Shown: positions 8,587 to 19,323 of the stretch, in pieces | Numbering within the stretch: position 1 is the first letter of the stretch | Layout: the number at the start of each line of letters is the position of its first letter | Assembly (NCBI RefSeq): GCF_001425865.1 | Contig: NZ_LMDS01000004.1 | Location: forward strand, 561,515 to 625,514 | Source of the DNA: Rhizobacter sp. Root404 | GTDB lineage: Bacteria; Pseudomonadota; Gammaproteobacteria; Burkholderiales; Burkholderiaceae_C | Length of the DNA stretch: 64,000 bases | Direction of reading: 5' to 3' | The notes under the pieces: model-generated | Database searches by the model: none | The model's input: only the letters and a program-made list of their open reading frames with translations | What the model was told of the DNA's origin: nothing | Program-made: the position numbers and the translations under genes

Positions 8587-9328
8587 AGCATCGTCAGGAA
8601 TCGTCGAGATCAAGGGCCTCAAGAAGCGCTTCGGCACCAACGAGGTGCTCAAGGGCATCGACCTGTCGGTCAAGCGCGGCGAGGTGATCGCGATCATCGG
8701 CAAGAGCGGGTCGGGCAAGAGCACGCTGTTGCGTTGCATCAATGGCCTGGAGGTCTTCAACGAGGGCTCGCTGAGCGTCGACGGCAACCCGCTGCTGCAC
8801 GGCAACGCCAACGCGATGCGCACGCTGCGCCAGCACGTCGGCATGATCTTCCAGGGCTTCAACCTGTTCCCGCACCTGAGCGTGGGCCGCAACGTGATGC
8901 TCGCGCCGACGCTGGTGAGGAAGAAGAACGCCGAGGCCGCGGCCGAGCAGGCGAAGAAGCTGCTCGCGCGCGTCGGCCTGGCCGAGAAGTTCGACGCCCA
9001 GCCGGATCAGCTCTCCGGCGGCCAGCAGCAACGCGTGGCGATCGCGCGCGCGCTGGCGATGGAGCCGGCGGTGCTGCTGTGCGACGAGATCACCTCGGCG
9101 CTCGACCCGGAGCTGGTCGGCGAGGTGCTGCGCGTCGTCGAGTCATTGGCCGACGAGGGCATGACGCTGCTGATGGTCACGCACGAGATGAGCTTCGCGC
9201 GCAAGGTGTCGGACCGGCTGGTCTTCATGCACGCCGGCCGCATCCACGAGATCGGGCCGCCGGACGAGATCTTCGGTGCGCCGCAGACGCCGGAGCTGAA
9301 ACAGTTCCTGTCGTCGATCCACGACTGA
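8576..9328 (+). CDS. Amino-acid ABC transporter ATP-binding protein
   Basis: The 250-residue ATPase that powers the importer. Walker A GKSGSGKST is at 42-50, the Q-loop is in MIFQGFNLFPHL, the ABC signature LSGGQ is at 146-150, Walker B LLCDE is at 167-171, and the H-loop histidine is in VTHEM. Length and motifs match GlnQ/HisP-type polar amino-acid ATPases, which dimerise on the cytoplasmic face. The GTG start at 8576 overlaps the permease gene by 11 bases. It is the last gene of the operon and ends 11 bases before the convergent cyclic-nucleotide-binding gene, with no obvious terminator between them. Confidence 0.95.
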   Translation: MVVEASSGIVEIKGLKKRFGTNEVLKGIDLSVKRGEVIAIIGKSGSGKSTLLRCINGLEVFNEGSLSVDGNPLLHGNANAMRTLRQHVGMIFQGFNLFPHLSVGRNVMLAPTLVRKKNAEAAAEQAKKLLARVGLAEKFDAQPDQLSGGQQQRVAIARALAMEPAVLLCDEITSALDPELVGEVLRVVESLADEGMTLLMVTHEMSFARKVSDRLVFMHAGRIHEIGPPDEIFGAPQTPELKQFLSSIHD

Positions 9329-9339
9329 CGCGGCAACGC

Positions 9340-11311
<1,972 letters not shown>

Positions 11312-11357
11312 TTCCCGACAACCTGACGCTGTCACATTGCCGCAGCACAATCCGGAG

Positions 11358-11687
11358 ATGCGTGCCACTGGCCTCTCGTTCAAGCAACTCGCTGCGCGCG
11401 GGCTGCTGGCGCTGGCCTTCCTGTTCGCGCAGCAAACGGCCGCGCTGCATTGGCTCTCGCACGCGGTCGAGGCCACGCAGGCCAAGGCCGGCAAGGGCGC
11501 GCCACCCGGCCACCATTGCGACGAGTGCCTGACGCTCGGCGCGCTGGGCGCCGGCGCCACGAGCGCCGGCGTCACGCTGCCGCTCGCGGGCGCGCAGCAC
11601 GCGCTGCCCGGCGTGGCGAGCGACACGGTGTCGCCCGCACCGCTGCGCCTGGCCTTTCGCTCGCGCGCGCCCCCTGTCCTGACCTGA
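11358..11687 (+). CDS. DUF2946-like small exported protein
   Basis: A 109-residue protein with an N-terminal hydrophobic segment (about 9-30) that could be a signal peptide or anchor. It then has a His/Cys cluster, HWLSH at about 31-35 and HHCDECL near 52-58, and a low-complexity Ala/Gly tail. This layout resembles the DUF2946 family, whose members often sit beside TonB-dependent receptors and are suspected of handling metal, copper in particular. Here too a TonB-dependent receptor follows 73 bases downstream on the same strand. The function is not established. The metal link is inferred from the His/Cys pairs and the neighbour. Confidence 0.65.
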   Translation: MRATGLSFKQLAARGLLALAFLFAQQTAALHWLSHAVEATQAKAGKGAPPGHHCDECLTLGALGAGATSAGVTLPLAGAQHALPGVASDTVSPAPLRLAFRSRAPPVLT

Positions 11688-11704
11688 AGCCCTTGGTTGC
11701 CGCT

Positions 11705-11726
11705 GCCGGAGCCGATGCGCTCCGGC
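11705..11726. other. Hairpin upstream of the TonB-dependent receptor gene
   Basis: A perfect 8-base stem (GCCGGAGC pairing with GCTCCGGC) with a 6-base loop lies between the DUF2946-like stop and the receptor start. There is no T-tract, so it is not a classical terminator. It could attenuate or stabilise the message between the two genes. Confidence 0.4.
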
Positions 11727-11760
11727 CTGCGTCCGTTCCGCTTTCAGATTCAGGATCACC

Positions 11761-13926
11761 ATGTTCAAGATGTCCCCCCTGGCGGGCGCGTGCGCGCTCG
11801 CCTTCGCCGGTGCGTCCGCGCACGCCGCCGACCAGCAACTGGCGCAAGCCGTCCCGCCCGCGCCTGCCACCGCCGCCAGTGCCGCCCCACCCGCCGCCCG
11901 ACTCGACCGGGTCGAGGTCAAGGGCACGCGCCAGCGCCTCGACGAGGCGCGCAGCTCGCTTTCGCCCGAGACCGGCAGCACGATCTACCGCTTCGACCAG
12001 GCCGACATCGGGCGCCTGCCGCTGGGCGAGGCGACGCCGCTGAACCAGGTGCTGCTGCGCGCGCCCGGCGTCGTCGGCGACTCGTACGGCCAGCTGCACG
12101 TGCGCGGCGACCACGGCAACCTGCAGTACCGCGTCAACGGCGTCGTGATTCCCGAGTCGATCAGCGGCTTCGGCCAGACGCTGGACACGCGCTTCGCCGA
12201 CAACGTCAACGTGCTGACCGGCGCGCTGCCGGCGCAGTACGGCTACCGCACCGCCGGCGTGGTCGACATCCGGACCAAGGGCGCCGATCTCGCCAATGCC
12301 GGCAGCATCGACCTGGTGCTCGGCAGCCGCGGTCACCGCGAGGCGAGCGCCGAGATCGGCGGCACCGCCGGCAACCTGCAGTACTTCGTCACCGGCTCGT
12401 CGCTGCAGAACGAGATCGGCATCGAGAACCCGACGCCGGCGAAGAACGCGATCCACGACGACACCCGCCAGACCAAGGGCTTCGCGTACCTGAGCTACCT
12501 GCTCGGCGAAAGCAGCCGCCTGAGCCTGATGCTCGGCACCGCGCAGAGCCGCTTCCAGATCCCGAACGTGCCGGGCGAGACGCCGACGTTCAGCCTGGCA
12601 GGTGCCACGGCGCCGGATTCGCGCGACCTCGATGCCAACCAGCGCGAGCGCAACAACTTCCAGGTGCTCACGTTCCAGTCCAGCCTCGGCGACGGCACCG
12701 ACTACCAGGTCTCGCTGTTCAACCGCAGCACCAGCCTGCATTACCAGCCCGACCCGATCGGTGACCTGACCTACAACGGCGTGGCCGCCGACGTGGTGCG
12801 GCGCAACGTGGCGAGCGGCCTGCAACTCGATGCGAGCCGCGCGCTGAACCCGCAGCACACGCTGCGCGCGGGCCTGTTCGCACAGCGCGAACGCGGCTCG
12901 GTGACCAACGCATCGACCGTCTTCCCTGCGGACGCCGACGGCAACGCCACCAGCGACCAGCCGCTGACGATCCAGGACGACAGCCGCCTGACCGGCCACC
13001 TGTTCGGCGTCTACCTGCAGGACGAGTGGCAGCCCACCAAGGCGCTGACAGTCAACTACGGCGTGCGCTACGACAAGGTCGACACGGTCGTCGCCGAATC
13101 GCAATGGAGCCCGCGCGTCGGCGTGGTCTACCAGCTCGGCGACGACACGCGCGTACACGCCGGCTACGCCCGCTACTTCACGCCGCCGCCGACCGAGAAG
13201 ATCGACACCACCTCGGTGCAGAGGTTCCTGGACACCACCAACGCGCTGCCGTCGGACGCGAACACCGCCGTGCGCTCGGAGCGCTCGAACTACTTCGCGC
13301 TCGGCGTCTCGCACCAGCTGACGCCGCAGATCACGCTCGGCGCCGACGCCTACTACCGCGACGTGCGCCACCTGCAGGACGAAGGCCAGTTCGGCAACGC
13401 GCTGATCTACTCGGCCTTCAACTTCGAGCGCGGCCGCATCTACGGCATCGAGTTCTCCGGCTCGTACAAGGACGAGCGGCTGTCGGCCTACGCGAACCTG
13501 AGCCTCAGCGCGGCGCGCGGCCGCGGCATCGAAACCGGCCAGTTCAACTTCGACGCCGACGAGCTGGCCTACATCCAGAACCACTGGGTGCACCTGGACC
13601 ACGAGCAGAAGATCGCGGCCTCGGCCGGCGCGTCGTACCGCGTCGGCGACGCGACCACGGTCGGCGCCGACGTGCTCTACGGCAGCGGCCTGCGGCGCGG
13701 CTTCGCGAACACCGAACACCTGCCAAGCTACGTGCAGGTGAACGCGTCGCTGGCGCGCACGTTCCGCACCGACGCCTTCGGAAAATTCGACCTGCGGCTG
13801 ACGGCGTTGAACCTCTTCGACCGCAGCTACCAGCTGCGCGACGGCAGCGGCATCGGCGTCGGCGCGCCGCAGTACGCGCCACGGCGAACGCTCTACGTGG
13901 CGCTGAGCAAGCCGTTCACGTTCTGA
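11761..13926 (+). CDS. TonB-dependent outer-membrane receptor
   Basis: A 721-residue outer-membrane active transporter. The signal peptide ends near residue 22 (SAHA). A plug domain of about 55-170 contains VEVKGTRQRLDEARSSL, LLRAPGVVGDSYGQLHVRG and the GVVIPESI loop. The remainder is a beta-barrel ending in LSKPFTF, with the terminal phenylalanine needed for BAM assembly. It draws energy from TonB-ExbBD, which is not in this window. The substrate is unknown. The preceding DUF2946-like gene with paired His/Cys motifs suggests a metal, possibly copper, but no methionine-rich binding loop is obvious. Confidence 0.9.
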   Translation: MFKMSPLAGACALAFAGASAHAADQQLAQAVPPAPATAASAAPPAARLDRVEVKGTRQRLDEARSSLSPETGSTIYRFDQADIGRLPLGEATPLNQVLLRAPGVVGDSYGQLHVRGDHGNLQYRVNGVVIPESISGFGQTLDTRFADNVNVLTGALPAQYGYRTAGVVDIRTKGADLANAGSIDLVLGSRGHREASAEIGGTAGNLQYFVTGSSLQNEIGIENPTPAKNAIHDDTRQTKGFAYLSYLLGESSRLSLMLGTAQSRFQIPNVPGETPTFSLAGATAPDSRDLDANQRERNNFQVLTFQSSLGDGTDYQVSLFNRSTSLHYQPDPIGDLTYNGVAADVVRRNVASGLQLDASRALNPQHTLRAGLFAQRERGSVTNASTVFPADADGNATSDQPLTIQDDSRLTGHLFGVYLQDEWQPTKALTVNYGVRYDKVDTVVAESQWSPRVGVVYQLGDDTRVHAGYARYFTPPPTEKIDTTSVQRFLDTTNALPSDANTAVRSERSNYFALGVSHQLTPQITLGADAYYRDVRHLQDEGQFGNALIYSAFNFERGRIYGIEFSGSYKDERLSAYANLSLSAARGRGIETGQFNFDADELAYIQNHWVHLDHEQKIAASAGASYRVGDATTVGADVLYGSGLRRGFANTEHLPSYVQVNASLARTFRTDAFGKFDLRLTALNLFDRSYQLRDGSGIGVGAPQYAPRRTLYVALSKPFTF

Positions 13927-13976
13927 GCCGAATCGGCAATGTCAGCCTAGATGACGCCAGCGTGGGAGGAGAGTTG

Positions 13977-14477
13977 CTACTCCCCCCTGGCTCCACCAAC
14001 CAGCCGCCTCGCCTTGTCGTGCATCGGTGCCTGTCTTCGTTCGTCGCGGCCGCAGCCGGAATCGCCGCTCGAGCCTCCGCAGCCCGAGCTCAGGTCGCCG
14101 GCGCAGTGGGTGGTGCCGCGGTCGGCGCCGAGCAGGCCGCAGTCGAGCGCGTAGACGTACCCGCCGGCGATGCCGAGCGTCGCGTCGAGCGCGAACAACA
14201 GTGGCAGCCGACTGGGCTTGCGCGGGTCGATGCCCTCCGCGCGGCAGGCCCAGTAGCAGGCGCGGCGCAGGCCGTCGCGCTGCGTGGTCGCGCGCGGTCG
14301 ACGTAGTGCGTTCGTGCGGGCGCGGCGTTTGTAGAGGGCGAGCACGAGCAACAGCACCGCACCGATCACGACCGACGGCCACCACGGCCCGCGCGGCCGC
14401 GTGATCACTGGCAGCCAGGCGAGCAACAGGGATCCGCCGACCAGCGTGCGCACCCAGTGGATCGCCGACAGGTTCAC
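13977..14477 (-). CDS. Hypothetical membrane protein with a Cys/Gly-rich tail
   Basis: I do not recognise this 166-residue protein. It has two N-terminal hydrophobic segments (about 10-26 and 33-50), a basic stretch rich in arginine, a third weaker hydrophobic segment (LLFALDATLGIAGGYVYAL), and then a tail of cysteines and glycines (CAGDLSSGCGGSSGDSGCG) before a charged end. The arrangement of clustered CG/GC pairs after a membrane anchor could bind metal or form disulfides, depending on topology. It is 10 bases downstream of murB on the same strand, so it may share its transcript, and it converges on the TonB receptor gene. Confidence 0.6.
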   Translation of the reverse strand: MNLSAIHWVRTLVGGSLLLAWLPVITRPRGPWWPSVVIGAVLLLVLALYKRRARTNALRRPRATTQRDGLRRACYWACRAEGIDPRKPSRLPLLFALDATLGIAGGYVYALDCGLLGADRGTTHCAGDLSSGCGGSSGDSGCGRDERRQAPMHDKARRLVGGARGE

Positions 14478-14487
14478 GCTGCGTGCC

Positions 14488-15504
14488 TCACACCACCAGC
14501 GGCTCCGGTTCCAGCCGGATGCCGAAGCGGCCGTACACGCTCTCCTGGATCGCGCCGGCCAGCAGCATCACCTCCGAGCCGATCGCGCCGCCGCGGTTGA
14601 CCAGCACCAGCGCCTGCTTCTCGTAGACCGCCGCCTGGCCGACGTGCTTGCCCTTCCAGCCGCAGGCATCGATCATCCAGCCGGCGGCGAGCTTGATGCT
14701 GCCGTCAGGCAGCGGGTAGTGCACGATCTCCGGGTCGCGGCCGATGATGTCGCGGCACTGCTCGGGGGTGACGATCGGGTTCTTGAAGAAGCTGCCCGCG
14801 TTGCCGATCACCGCCGGATCGGGCAGCTTGGCGCGCCGGATCGCGCAGATCCAGTCGAACACCTGCTGCGCGTTCGGCGCGTGGATGCCGGTCTCGGCCA
14901 TCCGGCGTTCGATGTCGAGGTAACCGAGCACCGGCTGCCAGGGCCGCGGCAGGCGAAAGCGCACGCGCGTGATCACGGTGCGGTTCGCGAGCGCGTTCTT
15001 GAACACGCTGTCACGGTAGCCGAAGGCGCAGGTGTCGGCAAACAGCGTCTGCGTGCGTCCCGTGACCAGATCGACCGCGTCGAGCGACTCGAAGCGGTCC
15101 TTCAGCTCGACGCCGTAGGCGCCGATGTTCTGCACCGGCGAGGCGCCGACCGTCCCCGGGATCAGCGCCAGGTTCTCCAGCCCCGGCCAGCCGTGCGCGA
15201 GGGTGTGTGCGACCAGGTCGTGCCAGTTCTCGCCGGCGCCGGCCTCGACGATCCAGGCGTCGGCGCGCTCCTCGACCAGCCGGATGCCGCGCACCTCGAC
15301 CTTCAACACGATCTGCGGCATGTCCCGGGTCAGGATGATGTTGCTGCCACCGCCGAGCACGAACTTGGGTGCGCTGCCCAGCACGGGGTCGTCGACGACC
15401 CGGCGCACGTCGGCATCGCTCGCGATCCGCACCAGCGTGCCGGCCACCGCCGGCAGGCTGAAGCTGTTGTAGGGTTTGAGGCTCACGCCCCTCTCGATTT
15501 GCAT
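14488..15504 (-). CDS. murB: UDP-N-acetylmuramate dehydrogenase
   Basis: Reduces UDP-GlcNAc-enolpyruvate to UDP-MurNAc with NADPH in the cytoplasmic phase of peptidoglycan synthesis; it is a flavoprotein. The 338-residue protein has the PYNSF entry motif, the FAD-binding GGGSNIIL loop (about 51-58), [18 protein letters not shown] (about 114-131), the catalytic serine segment [10 protein letters not shown], and the C-terminal glutamate region. The length matches the E. coli type I enzyme. It is divergent from yajQ across a 47-base gap, so the two promoters must be closely packed. Confidence 0.95.
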   Translation of the reverse strand: MQIERGVSLKPYNSFSLPAVAGTLVRIASDADVRRVVDDPVLGSAPKFVLGGGSNIILTRDMPQIVLKVEVRGIRLVEERADAWIVEAGAGENWHDLVAHTLAHGWPGLENLALIPGTVGASPVQNIGAYGVELKDRFESLDAVDLVTGRTQTLFADTCAFGYRDSVFKNALANRTVITRVRFRLPRPWQPVLGYLDIERRMAETGIHAPNAQQVFDWICAIRRAKLPDPAVIGNAGSFFKNPIVTPEQCRDIIGRDPEIVHYPLPDGSIKLAAGWMIDACGWKGKHVGQAAVYEKQALVLVNRGGAIGSEVMLLAGAIQESVYGRFGIRLEPEPLVV

Positions 15505-15551
15505 GCCACAATTTTCCTCTATTGCCGCCCGGCAGCTCGCATCAAATCACC

Positions 15552-16040
15552 ATGCCCTCCTTTGACACCGTCCTCGAACCGAATCTCGTCGAAGTGCGCA
15601 ACGCCGTCGACCAGACCAGCAAGGAGATCGGCACCCGATTCGATTTCAAGGGCTCGTCCGCCAAGGTCGAGCTGAAGGAGAAGGAGCTGACGGTCTGGGC
15701 CGACAGCGATTTCCAGATCGGCCAGGTGCTGGACATCCTGATCGCCAAGCTCACCAAGCGCAGCGTCGACATCCGCTTCCTGGACCGCAGCGCCAAGATC
15801 GAGAAGATCGGCGGCGACAAGGTCAAGCAGCTGATCACCGTGAAGAACGGCATCGACAGCGACACCGCGAAGAAGATCCAGACCTTCGTGAAGCAGAGCA
15901 AATTGAAGGTGCAGGCCGCGATCCAGGGCGACGTCGTGCGCGTCACCGGCGCGAAGCGCGACGACCTGCAGGCCGCGATGGCGCTGATCCGCAAGGAGAT
16001 CGCCGACGCGCCCCTGTCGTTCACCAACTTCCGCGACTAG
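15552..16040 (+). CDS. yajQ: YajQ family nucleotide-binding protein
   Basis: A 162-residue cytoplasmic protein of the UPF0234/YajQ family, with the characteristic MPSFD start, [19 protein letters not shown] (about 16-34) and the second ferredoxin-like repeat ending [16 protein letters not shown]. Family members bind nucleic acids or nucleotides, and the Xanthomonas homologue binds cyclic di-GMP. Which of these applies here is unknown. The ATG at 15552 gives the standard N terminus. The retropepsin-like gene follows after 7 bases. Confidence 0.95.
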   Translation: MPSFDTVLEPNLVEVRNAVDQTSKEIGTRFDFKGSSAKVELKEKELTVWADSDFQIGQVLDILIAKLTKRSVDIRFLDRSAKIEKIGGDKVKQLITVKNGIDSDTAKKIQTFVKQSKLKVQAAIQGDVVRVTGAKRDDLQAAMALIRKEIADAPLSFTNFRD

Positions 16041-16047
16041 CCCGGCC

Positions 16048-16680
16048 GTGCGGACGCTCGCCGCGGCGGTGCTGATGGTCGCCTTGCCGGCGTTCGCACA
16101 GAAGGTCTCGCTCAGCGGCAGCCTCGGCGACAAGGCGCTGCTGGTGATCGACGGCACGCCCCGCACCGTGGCGGCCGGCAGCAGCGTGAACGGCGTCAAG
16201 CTGCTGAGCGTCAGCGGCGGCGACGCGGTGGTCGAGGTCCAGGGCAAGCGCGTCAAGCTCGCGCTGGGCGGCGCGCAGGTCAACCTCGGCGGCAAGCCGA
16301 CCGAAGGCAGCGGCTCGCAGATCGTGCTGACCGCCGGCAGCGGCGGCCACTTCTTCGCCAACGGCTCGATCAACGGCAAGGCGGTGCGCTTCGTCGTCGA
16401 CACCGGCGCGACCTACGTCTCGATGGGTGCGGCCGAGGCCGAACGCCTCGGCATCGATTTTCGCCGCGGCGAGCGCGGCATGACGCAGACCGCGAACGGC
16501 ACGATGGCGGCCTACAAGGTCATGCTCGCGTCGGTGCGGATCGGCGACGTCCAGGTCTACAACGTCGAGGCGCTGGTCGGGCAGAGCGGCATGGACCAGA
16601 TCCTGCTCGGCAACAGCTTCCTGACGCGCTTCCAGATGAAGCGCGAAAACGACCTGATGACCCTGAACCGGCGCTACTGA
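16048..16680 (+). CDS. Periplasmic retropepsin-like aspartic protease (clan AA)
   Basis: A 210-residue protein with a cleavable signal peptide (1-18, ending AFAQ) or membrane anchor, a short beta-rich region, and a C-terminal single retropepsin domain. The active site is FVVDTGATYVSM, with the DTG triad at 118-120. The glycine-rich flap region and ILLGNSFLTRF, a hydrophobic-hydrophobic-Gly motif, complete the fold. Such one-domain bacterial proteases act as homodimers, and their substrates are largely unknown. It starts at GTG 16048, seven bases after yajQ, so cotranscription is likely. It converges on the lytic transglycosylase gene, 13 bases away. Confidence 0.88.
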   Translation: MRTLAAAVLMVALPAFAQKVSLSGSLGDKALLVIDGTPRTVAAGSSVNGVKLLSVSGGDAVVEVQGKRVKLALGGAQVNLGGKPTEGSGSQIVLTAGSGGHFFANGSINGKAVRFVVDTGATYVSMGAAEAERLGIDFRRGERGMTQTANGTMAAYKVMLASVRIGDVQVYNVEALVGQSGMDQILLGNSFLTRFQMKRENDLMTLNRRY

Positions 16681-16693
16681 GCCGCCGGCGCGT

Positions 16694-18001
16694 TCACGGC
16701 GCGAGCAGGCGCTGCAGCAACTCGGGCGTCGGGTAGCCGTCGGCCGGCAGGCCGACGCTGCGCTGCCAGCGGCGCAGTGCCGCCTGGGTCGCCGGGCCGA
16801 CCAATCCGTCGGCGGCGCCGCTCGCGAAGCCGCGCTCGTTCAACCCCGCCTGCAGGGCCGTGACCTGGCTGCGGGTCAGCGCGGCCAGATCGCGCGGCCA
16901 TGGGGCCTGCACGGCCGCCCCACCGGCGATGCGCTGCGCCAGCAGTCCGACCGCCAGCGCATAGCTGGTCGAGTTGTTGTACTTGAGGATCGCGCGGAAG
17001 TTCGGCCCGACCAGGAAGGCCGGCCCGCGCGCGCCTGCCGGCAGCAGGATGGCGGCGTCGGGCACCTCGGGCAGCGGTGCGCCGTCCGCCGCGCGCACGC
17101 CCTCGGTGGCCCACTGTGCAGTCGACAGGCGCAGCACGCCGTCGGCACGGCCCGGGTCGAAACCCGCGGGCAGCATCACTTCGGTGCCCCACGGTTGACC
17201 GGCCTGCCAGCCGGAGTGGGCGATGAATGCCGCCGTCGAGGCCATCACGTCGGCCATGCTGCCCCAGATGTCGCGGCGGCCGTCGCCGTCGGCATCGACC
17301 GCGTGCGCGAGGAACACCGATGGCAGGAACTGCGTCTGCCCCATCGCGCCGGCCCACGAGCCGATCATCTGTGCGCGCGTGATGTCGCCGCTTTGCAGGA
17401 TGCGCAGTGCGGCCAGCAGCTCACCGCGCGCCCAGGCCTCGCGGCGGCCTTCGACGCCGAGCGTCGCGAGCGCGTCGATCGTCGGGATGTCGCCGAAGTT
17501 GGCGCCGTAGTTGCTCTCGATGCCCCAGATCGCGACGACCAGGCTGGCCGGCACGCCGAAGCGCGCGGCCGCCGCGTCGGCGGCCGGGCCGAGCTCGGCG
17601 AGCCGGCGCTGGCCCTGCGCGACGCGCTGCGGCGAGACGGCCGTGTCGAGGTAGTCCCAGACGGTACGGCTGAACTCGGGCTGCGCCCGGTCGAGCTCGA
17701 CGACGCGCGGCAGATAGCGGACGTCGTCGAACGCGCTGTGCAGCGTGGCCTCGTCGATGCCGGCGGCGCGCGCACGCACGCGCATGTCGTCGATCCAGCG
17801 CGCGAAGCGCTGGTCGAGTGCCGCGTCATCGCGCACGGCTGCATCGACGGCCGCGTCGGCGACGGCGAGCGCGGCGGGCGGCGCACTGGGAGCCGGAACG
17901 CTGCCGACCGGGACACCGGCGCAGCCGGCCACGGCCGCGAAGGCAAGCAGCGCAGTCGCGCAGCGCGCGCGGCGCTTCAGAGAGCGGTGTGAAGTCGACA
18001 T
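16694..18001 (-). CDS. Lytic murein transglycosylase, MltB-like lipoprotein
   Basis: Cleaves peptidoglycan glycan strands to 1,6-anhydro-muropeptides in the periplasm. From ATG 18001 the protein has 435 residues. It has a lipoprotein signal with lipobox VAGC at Cys27, an SLT-2 catalytic domain with the proton donor Glu162 in AIWGIESNYG, the GAMGQTQFLPS signature, and a C-terminal PG_binding_1 domain (about 375-435, LQAGLNERGFASGAADGLVGPAT). An upstream in-frame ATG at 18022 would add seven residues and overlap the MFS stop codon, implying coupling; either start is possible. Confidence 0.92.
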   Translation of the reverse strand: MSTSHRSLKRRARCATALLAFAAVAGCAGVPVGSVPAPSAPPAALAVADAAVDAAVRDDAALDQRFARWIDDMRVRARAAGIDEATLHSAFDDVRYLPRVVELDRAQPEFSRTVWDYLDTAVSPQRVAQGQRRLAELGPAADAAAARFGVPASLVVAIWGIESNYGANFGDIPTIDALATLGVEGRREAWARGELLAALRILQSGDITRAQMIGSWAGAMGQTQFLPSVFLAHAVDADGDGRRDIWGSMADVMASTAAFIAHSGWQAGQPWGTEVMLPAGFDPGRADGVLRLSTAQWATEGVRAADGAPLPEVPDAAILLPAGARGPAFLVGPNFRAILKYNNSTSYALAVGLLAQRIAGGAAVQAPWPRDLAALTRSQVTALQAGLNERGFASGAADGLVGPATQAALRRWQRSVGLPADGYPTPELLQRLLAP

Positions 18002-18021
18002 CCCGACGATTCTGACCCGCA

Positions 18022-19203
18022 TCAACCCACCGGCTTGCGGGCCATCGAAAAGGCCGCGACGGCCGCGACGCCGACGCCGGCCAACACGAGCAGCAGTTCG
18101 CGGTAGCCGGGCAGCGCGAGCAGCAGCCACGCGGTGGCCAGCGGCGCGCTGGCGCGGGCGAGCAGCGAGATGCCGGTCATCGCGCCGCTGATGCGGCCGA
18201 CGTGCTCGCGGCCGAAGAACTCCGGCACCAGGCTGCCGCGCACGATCGTCACCAGCCCGTTCGCGACGCCGAACAGCAACGCGAACACCAGCAGCGCCGC
18301 GGTCTGGTCGGCCAGCGCGAAGATCGCCAGCGAGACCGGCAGCCCGGCCAGCACGATCAGCCCGAGCCGGCGCGCCGAGATCCAGCGGCCGAAGCCGAGG
18401 TACGCGAAGCGTCCCGCGACCTGCGCCGGGCCGAACCAGACGACGACCGCCAGCGCCTGCGCCTCGCTGCGGCCCTTGGCGGCGAACGCCGGCATCATGT
18501 GCGCCCACATCGCCGCGGCCGCGAACGAGTAGAGCGTGAAGGTCACGGTCAGCAGCCAGAACGAGCGCTCGCGCAAGGCTTCGTGCAGCGTGGAATCGTT
18601 GGCCGGGTCGTGCGCCGCGGCGCGCACCGCCCGCGCCGGCGTGCCGCGCAGCGCCCACGCGTGCAGCGGCGCGATCAGCAGCAGCAGCACCCCGCCGATC
18701 ACCGCCAGCGCGATCCGCCAGTCGTAGTGCGCGATCAGCCAGGCGGCCGCCGGGAACGACAAGGTGCTCGCGAAGCCGCCGACCAGCGTCAGCGAGGTGA
18801 TGCCCTCGCGGTAGCGCTCGGGAAAGCGCTTGGTCAGGATGTTGAACGCCGGCTCGTACAGCGTCATCGCCATCGCCGCGCCGAGCAGTGCCCAGGCCGC
18901 GTACAGCGCGGGCAGGCTGTGGATCTGCGACCAGACCAGGAAGCCGACGCCGGCGAGCACGGCGCCCAGGGTCATCAGCGCCCGGCCGCGGCCGGCGTCG
19001 ATCGCGGCGCCGGCCGCGTAGGTGGCGCCGCCCCAGACCGCGAGGCCGAGCGTCAACGCGCCCATCAGTTCGGGTTTGCTCCACCCGAACGCACGCTGCA
19101 TCGGCAGCACGAACGAGGAAAAGGCGTAGTAAAGCGCGGCCCAGCACACCAGCTGACCGGCCGCCAGTGCTACAACCGTGGCGCGAAAGCTGGGTGGGTT
19201 CAT
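18022..19203 (-). CDS. MFS transporter
   Basis: A 393-residue inner-membrane carrier with about 12 transmembrane segments. The loop between TM2 and TM3 (AAIDAGRGRALMTLGAVLAG) resembles the MFS motif A position, and a second-half counterpart (GRWISARRLGLIVLAG) occurs near 275. Its overall form resembles the monocarboxylate/oxalate-formate type of MFS permeases common in Burkholderiales. The substrate is unknown. It lies upstream of the lytic transglycosylase on the same strand with overlapping ends, and divergent from the acyl-CoA dehydrogenase pair across 120 bases. Confidence 0.88.
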   Translation of the reverse strand: MNPPSFRATVVALAAGQLVCWAALYYAFSSFVLPMQRAFGWSKPELMGALTLGLAVWGGATYAAGAAIDAGRGRALMTLGAVLAGVGFLVWSQIHSLPALYAAWALLGAAMAMTLYEPAFNILTKRFPERYREGITSLTLVGGFASTLSFPAAAWLIAHYDWRIALAVIGGVLLLLIAPLHAWALRGTPARAVRAAAHDPANDSTLHEALRERSFWLLTVTFTLYSFAAAAMWAHMMPAFAAKGRSEAQALAVVVWFGPAQVAGRFAYLGFGRWISARRLGLIVLAGLPVSLAIFALADQTAALLVFALLFGVANGLVTIVRGSLVPEFFGREHVGRISGAMTGISLLARASAPLATAWLLLALPGYRELLLVLAGVGVAAVAAFSMARKPVG

Positions 19204-19323
19204 GCCCGACGATTATCGGCAGCCCCCGCCACTGTCACGGCAGGGACAGGAGAAAAACGCACGGTCGTGCTAAAAACCCTGTTCCACGCCACACACACCG
19301 GTCAGCGAAGACGGAGACGACCC

